Source: Coprinopsis marcescibilis (lineage: Eukaryota; Basidiomycota; Agaricomycetes; Agaricales; Psathyrellaceae). Taken from it: DNA of 24,495 nucleotides. How positions within the stretch are numbered: position 1 is the first letter of the stretch; each line of letters starts with the position of its first letter. The notes under the pieces are model-generated. The model made no database searches. It was given only the letters and a program-made list of their open reading frames with translations, and was not told the DNA's origin. Positions 1 to 8,663 of this stretch are shown in pieces. The DNA is taken from assembly GCA_004369085.1 (NCBI GenBank), contig ML210465.1, positions 1 through 24,495 on the forward strand, given 5' to 3'. Both the position numbers and the translations under genes were made by a program.

Positions 1-149
1 CATCAGTGCCGAGAATCGGTGCCGTTACCGCAGTTTGGCCCCTAAAATCACGAAAAAGTGCGCAAACGACTCCTTTTTGTTAGCCCTGTCATTCCCCAAA
101 GTTTGAGGGAATTTGGCCATCACAGTATCCAGATATAAATTAAATACAT

Positions 150-613
150 ATGGAGATTAATCCGATTTTTAGCTGCATGGCTCGCCTCCTGAGCAATCAG
201 GATGATTTTGCGAATCAAATTTCCGAACTCGAGCAGATTATCACTGATGCAAAGTCATCTCTGTCTGTTCCTACCGAAATTTCATTGCGAGCCCAATCCG
301 ATCGAAATGGTGCGTCTTGATTATCATCCTAACTTCTAAACTAATTCCCTTTTAGTACTGGGGATGAGCTAAATATCGTTATAGGCAACTCGATAAGCCA
401 TCCTTCGATGCAGCAAAGCAAGCCGCAGTCCAATGTCTCAATGGCTACCCGACGGATGTGGTTCGTCGTTTCATCAACCGTTCCTGGTGTTTTACGGAGG
501 CCTATACAATCGGTGTAACAGGGAAAGCAGCGGCGTGGGCTGTTCGGAAGTATAAAGGTCACCGAACTATCTCACAGAGGGCGCTCGTTTCCATAGAAGC
601 CTTGGTAGCTTAA
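150..613 (+). pseudogene. Relic of an IS630/Tc1-like DDE transposase, C-terminal part
   Basis: Read in two frames, this stretch gives the C-terminal third of a transposase type that is common in mushroom genomes. The first part holds MARLLSNQDDF and ELEQIITDA. After one extra A in the run at 251-253 the frame continues as FLPKFHCEPNPIEM, whose NPIE carries the third acidic residue expected of DDE enzymes. A 46-nt intron (310-355, GTGCGT..TTTTAG, with CTAAC) follows. Next come YWG, an in-frame TGA at 365-367, then AKYRYRQLDKPSFDAAKQ, RRFINRSW, TGKAAAWAVRKYKGH and a stop at 611-613. The frameshift, the stop and the missing N-terminal catalytic half make it dead. The family assignment rests on remembered motif patterns. 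No terminal inverted repeats were found. Confidence 0.62.
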
Positions 614-781
614 TTTTCCTTACTTAAATTTTCGTTCAAACTGCCCAAAATCCATGCCACCCCTTAAAACCCGTGGGAAAAACTTCGGAAATGGTTTATT
701 CGAACGCTTTCCCAAATCTGACATTTCTCCCAAAAAATTGGGCCCATTGGCCGTTTATTTCGTGAGAAATCACTGATTTAC

Positions 782-942
782 CCTTTTTGTTGTGTTTGGC
801 TGTCCCGGACTGTACCTTCCGAGATGGATGTGCCATGGGGTACGGTTACGTTGATGTTCACCACGCTCCCTTGAACGCCTGAAACGACTGTCAGACTGCT
901 GTTGCAGATACTTGTATTGGTCGCATTGTTTAAGATAGCCAT
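782..942 (-). pseudogene. Possible orphan N-terminal exon of a STAND/NLR-type gene
   Basis: From the ATG at 942-940 the minus strand reads MAILNNATNTSICNSS, then LTVVSGVQGSVVNINVTVP, and can end at a GTAAAT donor at 781. The pattern (N-A-[ST]-N, a short strand, V-x-G, N-x-N-[IV]) resembles the segment preceding NACHT domains in mushroom receptors. The intact receptor in this window has a comparable one (GASNITLDNVQVNTIG). No continuation was found downstream, where the transposase relic lies. It could be a real first exon whose partners were lost or lie outside the window, or a chance open frame. Confidence 0.3.
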
Positions 943-1196
943 GAAATGACCACTGAAGGAAAGCCTCTGATGATGTTGGGATGAAGCCAAGCCTGGAAAT
1001 GGCCGGTGTGTGAATAATAGATGGTCAACTTCACGTAAACGGGCTATAAAATGTACTGCTCAGCGCTTAGTACTCAGTTCCATTGACATTATAATTGAGT
1101 AGTATAAATAAACGCACGCCATGTCCATTGTATTCAAGTTGTATTTACTATTCTGCAAAGACAATTTCAAGGAGGAGTTCCTCGAAATCCGATATT

Positions 1197-1270
1197 CTCG
1201 GAGTCTATTATCCTTCAAACAACACAAGGGCAAGCAATGGAATCGTGCAAGCCTAGCGTTCGAACCGAAC
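1197..1270 (+). repeat. Duplicated upstream segment, copy 1 of 2
   Basis: This segment is similar to 3363-3435. Shared runs include ATTATCCTTCAAA and GCCTAGCGTTCGAACC. It lies upstream of RBR gene 1 as its partner lies upstream of RBR gene 2, about 2.17 kb away. Both are remnants of the tandem duplication that produced the two genes. Confidence 0.75.
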
Positions 1271-1487
1271 TTCAAATTGTCGATACATATGCTTGCAGTA
1301 CACCACAAGAACAATTCAACTCGACCTCCACACCGCTCTCTGTAGATGTTCAAAAGCCTGGTGAGGGTAAAATACGGGAGAAAGACAGGTTAGAGGCTAC
1401 CGACTGGAGCAGCTAACGATATCTATCGGCTAGCATTTCGACCATACAACGGCCACGTTTCCAACTGCTTGCCGTTATCCATCATCA

Positions 1488-1513
1488 GCCATCGATAATC
1501 GGAGTCTTTGCAC
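1488..1513 (+). promoter_or_regulatory. Conserved 26-bp upstream block, RBR gene 1
   Basis: GCCATCGATAATCGG, four variable bases, then TTTGCAC. The same block with the same spacing is at 3640-3665 before RBR gene 2, while the sequence around it has diverged, which suggests a constrained promoter element. Where gene 2 has TATAAAAG just after the block, gene 1 has CACAAAGG, so the TATA box is absent here. Confidence 0.5.
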
Positions 1514-1682
1514 CCACAAAGGGACTGCAAGCTGAACGAAATGGCCCTCCAGGTTGTCATAACCAGTCCACAACCCCTAGCTGGAACGCGCGACAACCTC
1601 CGGGCTCTTTCTAGTATTTACCCCAGGATCACACGCCAACCGTGCCAGGAGGTGACAACCCTTCACCAATCTCTTGGTCATT

Positions 1683-3278
1683 ATGGCGAGTGCAGGGTCA
1701 AGCAACAACGGACCAGGAGCTGCTGATTATGCTATGGATGTGGACATGGACGAAGGATTCATCATGGACCCTGAGTCTGCCGCCCTCATTGCCCAGCTCC
1801 AGCTTGAAGATGCAGCATTGGTTGTTGCCGGCTCCAAAGGGAAAGGACGTGCAGATGCACCCCCTCCTGATCTTGAGATTGCTTTACGCCTGCAGACTGA
1901 GGAGTTCTCGGGTTGGGAGCAGCTGTATCGAGATGCAGCTTTAGCTCAGAGCATCGGGAACGCCATTGAGATGGATGCAAGACTTCTTGAAGCGTATAGG
2001 CTGATGGAAGAAACTGCTGTTGCCGATCGACGTGCAGCCGAATTACTGGAAGGTGGTGCTACTGACCTCCCGCCCCTTAATGAAGCTCAAAAGATTGTTG
2101 GGGAGGATAAAGACTTCGCGAAGATATTTGATTTCCACACAATGTTGGTGCTCTACTTCTGCTCATCCCTTTTCTGGCTAATGGTTGCGCCTAACAGTGC
2201 CGATTCAGCGTCAAATGTGGCCGAACAACCGAATCAAGACTTCAGTATTGGGGTATCGGGATCTAGAAAGACAGGCCCGAGTGTTGACAGGAACAAACGG
2301 TGTGTTCTCTAGTCGCCTGCTGCCGGAACGTTTCCTCATCCAACGATTAGTATCTGGTGCACTGGGTGTGGAGAACAGCTCCGAATTCAAGACACTCTGG
2401 GTGCACCTTGCGACCACTACTATTGCGCTGGCTGCATCACGAGACTCGTAGAAAGCTCCCTGACTGATGAAACGCTTCATCCAATTCGGTGTTGTCGGGA
2501 GTCGATACCGACCGCCGGAATCGCTGGTCTCATCAAGAACGCCGACCTTTGGAGTCGCTTTGAGGCTAAGCGCATCGAGTACGAAACCCCAGGCAAAACT
2601 CGAGTCTACTGCTCAACACCCACCTGCTCCTCGTTTCTTGGGTCGTCCGAAGCACACATCGCGTCAAGTAACAACGCACGATTCGTCTGGGCTCCCTGCG
2701 CATCATGCAACACACAAACCTGCGTCTCTTGTGGGAAGCCCGCCCACCCTGGGGATACATGCTCGCAGAACGAGGCTACAGAGGAGGTTCGCGCTCTGGC
2801 CAAAACGTCAGGGTGGCAGACGTGCCCGAACTGCCAAGCAATTATCGACCTCCACCATGGGTGCAACCATATGACGTGCAGGTGTCGTACCGAGTTCTGC
2901 TACGAGTGTGGTGTATTATGGAAGACCTGTAGGTGCGAGCAGTGGGATGAGCATCGGCTTGTTGTTACTGCTGAATTGCGGGTGGAGAATGCGTTGGGCG
3001 GGCAGGTGGTCAGGGAGGTGCAGCCAGAGGCCTTTGTCCAACAGGTCATGCAAGCGGTCGAGCATCTTCGTGTCAACCATGGTTGTGATAGACATCGCTG
3101 GACAGAGACGCGAGGAGGAACCTGTGAGGAATGCCACACTGAAATGAAATATTTCTTAAAGGTTTGGTCTTCACTTTCATCCGACACTGATTCTGGCTGA
3201 CAGCAATGCCTTTCATGGTAGATGTGCCGAAACTGCGGTCTCCACGTTTGCAAGCCGTGCGCCTTGAACAGGTTATAA
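1683..3278 (+). CDS. RBR-type (RING1-IBR-RING2) E3 ubiquitin ligase, copy 1
   Basis: Predicted exons are 1683-2143, 2198-2299, 2351-3161 and 3222-3278, giving 476 residues. RBR ligases take ubiquitin from an E2 onto a RING2 cysteine and then pass it to a substrate. The N-terminus carries the fungal pattern ALIAQLQLEDAALV..SKGKGRADAPPPD..EIALRLQTEEF. RING1 begins WCTGCGEQ and has CDHYYCAGC and IRCC. The IBR has VYCSTPTCSSFLG and CASCNTQTCVSC. RING2 has WQTCPNCQ and LHHGCNHMTCRCRTEFCYECG, where the Cys of GCNHM is the expected catalytic residue. A C-terminal CEEC..CRNC..CKPC module ends in NRL. The ATG matches the start of copy 2. The first intron (2144-2197) is the weakest call: it is 54 nt with no stop, and unspliced it would encode a spurious hydrophobic stretch. 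The domain call is very sure; the substrate is unknown. Confidence 0.88.
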
Positions 3279-3362
3279 TACCCGACTGCTCTGGTCACTT
3301 CTGGTCAGCAGCACTCCATGTCCATGTACGGATACGAACCATTTGAATCTGACTACTCTCCG

Positions 3363-3435
3363 AATATATCGGAGCATATTATCCTTCAAATCACGCAATG
3401 ACAAACATCGGGCAAGGCCTAGCGTTCGAACCTCA
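3363..3435 (+). repeat. Duplicated upstream segment, copy 2 of 2
   Basis: This is the partner of 1197-1270, with shared ATTATCCTTCAAA and GCCTAGCGTTCGAACC and small differences between. It marks the tandem duplication of gene plus promoter. Confidence 0.75.
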
Positions 3436-3639
3436 CAAAATAAGACTCTTTTATCATACATCTTCGTGTAAAATACGGACTACCCTAAATCTTACAAAAT
3501 GATATCTCTCGAGGTTCGTTGAGGGCTGATAACCTTGATTTAGACCTTCGACTTCCTTTTCACCTGGAAGCAAGGCTAACCAATATCTAGACCTCGAATT
3601 TCCTTTTCACCACGCAGCAAGATTCACTATTATCAAGAG

Positions 3640-3674
3640 GCCATCGATAATCGGCGGGTTTGCACGTATAAAAG
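3640..3674 (+). promoter_or_regulatory. Conserved block plus TATA box, RBR gene 2
   Basis: GCCATCGATAATCGG, four bases, then TTTGCAC (3640-3665) is followed at once by TATAAAAG (3667-3674), 63 bp before the ATG at 3738. The spacing suits a core promoter in which transcription starts between the TATA box and the ATG. Confidence 0.6.
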
Positions 3675-3737
3675 ACGCCTGCCAGCTTTTCCTACGTACA
3701 CTCTCAAGTCGACCGCTTTGCAACCTCTGTATCGAGT

Positions 3738-5389
3738 ATGGCGACGTATGCGAACCATCGAACCAACAGACACCCGCCAGGTGCTCCAGGAGCGAGGGGA
3801 AGTCAAGGATTACGCGACCTAGCCCAGGAATTTGACTCCATCGACCACGAATCCGCCGTGTTGATTGCTCAGCTACAGTTAGAGGACGCGTTGTTGGTTT
3901 CCTCGAGGTCAAAAGGGAAGGGTCGTGCTGGTGCTTCCCCTTCAGACCAAGAATTTGCTCTGCAAATCCAAGCTGAAGAATTCTCAGACTGGAAGCAAGT
4001 TCACAAAGATGCTTCGCTCGCTCTTAGTCTCCAGAACGCGCTGGAGACAGATGCAGGGATTTTGGAGGCTTACAGGCTCGTGGAGGAGTCGGCTGCTGCG
4101 GATAGACGGGCAGCAGAGCTGCTGGAGCGTGGGACACGCCTGCCGCAACCTACTGAGGCTCAAAGGACGGTTGGCGAAGACAGAGAATTTGTCAGACGAT
4201 TTGACGCAAAGTACGTTGTTGCTTCTTAATCGACAATCCACTGTAGGGGCTGACATTCTTCTGATAGACCTCCCGCCCCAAAGAAACTGAACCCTATCCA
4301 TACGTTCGATGACATAGGCACGACGGACTGGGACTGGAGTTTCTCTTCTGGTCCAAAACGCGAAGAAAAGCGCGCTGCTGGTCCAAGCTACGACATCTAC
4401 AGGAGGTCTGTTCTCACCTCTGTGCTACCGTACAGGGTGCATAACCTTACTCCTTTCACTGTAGGGTTTCTTGTGTCAGCTGCGACGACAAAGTCCGCGT
4501 AGGCGAAGCACTCAAATCAGCATGTGAGCACTACTGGTGTCGCGACTGCCTCGTCAGTGTCGTCGATGTCTTTCTCCGAGACGAATCCCTCCACCCGCTG
4601 CGTTGCTGCCAGAAACCACTGGCCACCGCAGATATCTCGTTCTACCTCAAGAACACCAACCTATTCAAACGATACGACATCAAGAGGACTGAATACGATG
4701 TGCCAGCCCAAGATCGCGTCTACTGCTCCACACCTACATGCTCCTCATTCCTCGGATCTGCCAACGATCACAGGTCCCCAAACCGAAATCGATCCGGCGC
4801 GATAGTCACATGCCAGGCATGTCGAGCCAGAACATGCGTCACTTGTCGCAAACCAGATCACCCACAGGATACCTGCTCGCAGAACGAGGCCGTGGAAGAG
4901 GTTCGGGCTCTAGCCAAGGCGTCGGGATGGCAAACGTGCCCCACCTGCGCGGCCGTCGTTGAGCTTCACCATGGGTGCAACCACATGACGTGTAGGTGCC
5001 GAACCGAGTTTTGCTATGTCTGTGGTGTTCTCTGGAAGAACTGTCCTTGTGACCAGTGGGACGAGCAGCGGTTGGTCGTCGCTGCGGAGTTTCGGGCGGA
5101 GAACGTTATGGGAGGGCAGGAGGCGAGGGAGGCGCAACCCGAAGTCTTTGGACAAAGGGTAGAGCAGGCTATGGAGAACCTCCGTGCAAATCATGGATGC
5201 GAAAATCATGATTGGCGGGGCCGGACGGGCGGCGGAAACTGCGAAGAGTGTGGGGATTATTTGCCTGTGTTTCTGAAGGTGAGGTTCCTCAATTCAAGAT
5301 CGACCAATAACGCTGAAAGGGGATTTGTTCAGATGTGTCGAAGCTGCAGTCTTGTGGTCTGCAGGCGTTGCTCCCTCAACAGGTTATAA
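3738..5389 (+). CDS. RBR-type (RING1-IBR-RING2) E3 ubiquitin ligase, copy 2
   Basis: Exons are 3738-4210, 4268-4405, 4465-5278 and 5333-5389, giving 493 residues. It parallels copy 1 throughout. The N-terminus has VLIAQLQLEDALLV and SKGKGRAGASPSD. RING1 has VSCVSCDDK, CEHYWCRDC and LRCC. The IBR has VYCSTPTCSSFLG and CQACRARTCVTC. RING2 has WQTCPTCA and LHHGCNHMTCRCRTEFCYVCG, with the catalytic Cys in GCNHM and an ending CPCDQW. The C-terminal module is CEECGDYLPVFLK, an intron, then MCRSCSLVVCRRCSLNRL. Introns 1 and 2 carry clear donor, branch and acceptor signals (for example GTACGT with CTGAC). The third intron (5279-5332, 54 nt) has no stop and keeps frame, so a retained form would still be translated. 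By family it is a cytosolic or nuclear ubiquitin ligase; partners are unknown. Confidence 0.92.
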
Positions 5390-5492
5390 ACAGATTTCGT
5401 TCAAGATTGTCATCTTCTGGCGATCCGGAATCAATCGTATAATTAACGTCAGGTGTGTAAACGTTTAATGGACATGTAGTTGACTATGTTGT

Positions 5493-5498
5493 AATAAA
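5493..5498 (+). terminator. Candidate polyadenylation signal of RBR gene 2
   Basis: AATAAA lies about 104 nt downstream of the RBR 2 stop, in the 211-bp gap that separates it from the convergent membrane gene. Fungal poly(A) signals are loose, so this is only a candidate. Confidence 0.35.
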
Positions 5499-5600
5499 GC
5501 AAATGTGTGAGGTAAATGAAGCATTAAAGACGATAGCAATGCAGGTGTTGTATTCAACACTTAATGTGGTCAAATGGAAATCAAAGGGGGCTAATTGTCA

Positions 5601-7872
5601 TTAGAGAGAACGTCCGGCGTTGTTGGATCTTGACGTTGTAGAAACACGATCAAGGTCATCATCCATGTTTTTCTCGTTGAACTGGGGCTTCTCGGATCTG
5701 GGTGCAATACTGGCGTCGGCAGTCAAGCCATAGTTCGCCATTTGCTGGATCATCTCGAGCTCTGTGGGGTCGGGGATCCGGCGCGAGAAGAAGAGGGCAG
5801 CCCAGATTGGCTTCTTGACGACCCTTGCCTCGTCGATGAGGGTGATGATGGTGACAAAGGACACGATAAGAGAGAATATCTTAAATGGTGGACTTAGTAA
5901 CGACATGGAGGAAAGCTGTGAAGGAGGCGAGGCTTACCTGTCCGAAGTTCATCTTCATGGAATCGGTCGGGTTGGACTGGTTGCATGACTGTACCCAGAT
6001 GATGATAGGCGTGACCACGAATGCGGTGAATTTTAAGATATGGGCACGAGCGAAGATACCGTCACTGCAGGGCGCATATAGGTGAGTACAGATATAGTAG
6101 AAAAGGTGTCGGGAGACTCACTAGAATTCCCGGAATGACGGGAAGATTTTGAAAGACCAGAATGCGGTCGAGCACCACAGGACGAACCATATGGAGTATG
6201 TGGCCATGGTTATCATAAAGAAGTTGAGGAAACCAAGGCTTTGTAGCAATTCCGCTTCTGCTTGTTCCTCGGGAGTGAGGTCTGGATTGATTTCGATCTT
6301 CTTTGTATCGAAGGAATTTGCAGAGCCCACAAAGTACAAAGCAACATTAGCAGCTACTGCAAGTAGCATGCAGAAGATACTGGGTGGGAGCAAGGTGGTA
6401 AGTATAATCATTTATGGAATTAAGGGAGTAGAACGCTCACACTAGAGGGGGGAGGAAGATTTTCATGTTACCTGTGGAGAAGTTTCGTACACTCCAGATG
6501 GCCACAGTGACCGTGAGGAAGACGAGGGTCAAATCAGAGAGTGAGGGTAACGGGATGATAATGGCAAAGAGTGCCGAAGCAGCAACGACACCGGCCAGGA
6601 GGACGAGGGCGCTGGACAGAGAAGGTGCCATCAGTGTTGGCGAGGAAACCTACCAATGTCGCAAATGTACATACATGATTCGCAACCCGTAAACCTTCCA
6701 CGCATTACTCCCTTCTCTTGGACTTTCTTTGAAACATCCGAAGGCAAGTATCAACCAACTCAGGATGTTTTCAATAGAACCGGGGCCGATGACGAGCGAG
6801 GGTACGACGACGAGTTGAAGCACAGTGATGACACAGGTAGCAAGAGTCGGGCTCATAAAGTCGGGATACACTTCTAGAAGGATGGATTCTGTCCAGGTGA
6901 CCATGTCGACTCTCGGTGTCCTGGTGTAAACATTCTCAACAGCTTCGTCTGGTTGGGTAATCTTGAAGAACCTGTCGTAAAGAGTCAACGGTCTGCTCCT
7001 ATGTCTAGCTGCAAAACACGCACCCCTCTGGGACCTTATAGCTCAGTCTACGTGTCCATAGCCAGCACAACGACATGGCTATCAGAAATATGACGATTCC
7101 AACGACGGTTTGAATAGCGATGGGAAGCATCCAAGCAATATTGAACCACAATACCATTCCGAACTCCTTGTTGCAGGCAGGCTGAGAAAAGCTGATGGTT
7201 TCGGATGGGACATACATGAGGCAAATAAGGGCGATCTCAAATACGAACGTCCCAATGGAAAGCACCCGTAGAGCGTGGATCTCGAGAGATTTGCGTTTAT
7301 CCTTCTTCTCGACGGGGAATATATGTGGCTGCCATAACGAGACAACCGACAGATACCAGAGGTATATTGTGGCGGGGGAGGCGACAGATACGAGGACGAA
7401 GATCCCGTCGTTTTGGGTAAGGTCACTTTTGGCGATACAAATGACGGCGGCGATGAGCAGCGAGTAGACGACACTAAGATGCGCGTAAAGCATTGGCCTA
7501 CCCATCCAAGGGATGTACCAGACAACGATAGCTTGGAAGCGCAAGTTCAGTCCCGTAAGTTGATCGACATTCGATTATTGAGGAACATACCATAGGCAAG
7601 AGATGTAATATAGGCTGACAGAAGGAGCGGTGGTCAGATCGACGGCTGTGGAATAGGCTTCTCTACTCACTAGATATTTGGGAGCCAATGCCGGTCACAT
7701 CGGAGTTGGGACAGGGTCCAAGAAAATCGGGGCAGTAGTCTTTCGGTGGGTTGACACAGAACGCCTGAAAGAAAATGCTGTTGACTTCTCCCTTCAGGTC
7801 AGAGGTGCTCAGGTACTCGTTGACGTCGAAGTGGAAGGTGAGGTTGGCGGGGAGGCCTGTAGCTGGGTCCAT
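5601..7872 (-). CDS. Multipass membrane protein of unknown function, paralogue A
   Basis: Exons on minus: 7872-7671, 7614-7591, 7531-7024, 6971-6675, 6611-6441, 6379-6122, 6064-5938 and 5879-5601, giving 621 residues. Intron phases are 1,1,2,2,2,2,0, the same as in its two neighbours. The N-terminal 67 residues are polar, with FCVNPPKDYC and GPCPNSDVTGIGSQIS, and may face the outside or lumen with disulfides. About 13 hydrophobic segments follow, roughly at residues 68-85, 92-110, 119-140, 160-180, 205-235, 286-306, 312-323, 345-363, 369-384, 401-419, 452-476, 496-511 and 530-547. A central hydrophilic loop has YTRTPRVDMVTWTE, and the tail has YGLTADASIAPR. I recognise no transporter or enzyme motif. 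The GIGSQIS block recalls the NPD-x-GIGVR motif of other multipass mushroom proteins, from memory only. The ATG at 7872 was chosen because the frame further upstream opens only with GTG. Confidence 0.82.
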
Positions 7873-8663
7873 GGTACCAGATGGGCGGGGACAACGGCCT
7901 GTCACGGAATAGTGAACACCAACATGCCAAACTTATACCGCGTTGTAGACTGTTGTAGATCTCACGCTCAATGGGCGCATACTTGGCAATGAAGAGCCCA
8001 AGATGACCAAAAAGCATGCGACATGTCATGGTTCCAAGCAATGCCCCTTCGGCACTTATTGCCAACGAAACTAACATAAAACGCCATCACACGGAGGAGA
8101 TTTGACCGTACTAAGAGGCCATCGGGCAGGGTCAGGCTCCTACAATTCCATAAGCTTTAGCACACAATAACTCGAATAAGGAATTTTAGATGCTTCTTTT
8201 GTAGCCTGTGCGAAGGAAGTATGTAAGGCGCTTATTACTGTAGACCTTACGGCTGGTGAACAGCTTCCTTACTTTGCTCGCGCATTGCAACTTAGCTGCT
8301 AATCAAGAAGGAGGCAGCATAGGCGTGTCCGATCTGTGATGTGGCATGCGATTGTTCGACCGATTGTTGCTAAGCGAGTGACGCCGGGCGCTCCGGAGTC
8401 CGATCCGTTGAATGGTCAAACATGATCAAAATACAAAAATGCACTCACTATGGGCGCTGTTTACTCTACGGGTGCCGTCGCAGGCCGTCGCTGACCCTCA
8501 GGTACACATTGAGAGCGCCCGATTGGCTCTTCAGAGCTCAGACCTTACAAGTATTTGTTTCGAATATAGATATGTCTTAATGTCCTACTAGCTCTCTGGA
8601 ATCCCAATGTTGCAATCCATGCATCGAATTGTGGAAAGAGCTATTATTGGACTCCGATAATAA
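7873..8663. promoter_or_regulatory. Spacer between membrane paralogues A and B, with A promoter
   Basis: No gene is seen in these 791 bp. On the minus strand TATAAG at 7937-7932 sits about 60 bp before the ATG of paralogue A and is its likely TATA box. The rest holds only short overlapping open frames. Confidence 0.5.

Larger units (their letters stand above)
943..1682. other. Upstream region of the first RBR gene; no gene seen
   Basis: The open frames here (a 97-codon one at 1060-1353 on minus and a 74-codon one at 1121-1345 on plus) overlap each other antisense and match nothing I know. The stretch 1197-1270 and the block 1488-1513 recur upstream of the second RBR gene, so this is best read as duplicated non-coding promoter DNA. 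Confidence 0.6.
3279..3737 (+). promoter_or_regulatory. Spacer and promoter region between the two RBR genes
   Basis: No gene is seen in these 459 bp. They contain the second copy of the duplicated upstream segment (3363-3435), the conserved 26-bp block (3640-3665) and a TATA box (3667-3674). They are a diverged duplicate of the DNA upstream of RBR gene 1. Confidence 0.65.

Noticed and set aside
1..780. Terminal inverted repeats bounding the transposase relic
   Set aside because: Only short chance matches (such as TCACGAAA at 48-55 and its complement near 760) were found, without matching flanks or target duplication.
1250..1270. GTTCGAACC here and at about 3420 as the T-loop of a tRNA
   Set aside because: The flanks do not form a T stem, and no D arm, anticodon arm or acceptor stem can be fitted on either strand. 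The match is explained by the duplicated upstream segment.
1060..1353. Overlapping antisense frames of 97 and 74 codons as genes
   Set aside because: They lie in the duplicated promoter segment, and the second copy of that segment does not keep either frame.
2144..2197. A membrane helix in RBR copy 1 (LVLYFCSSLFWLMVA)
   Set aside because: The stretch has intron signals (GT..CTAAT..CTAACAG) and the paralogue has an intron at about the same place, so it is more likely intronic.
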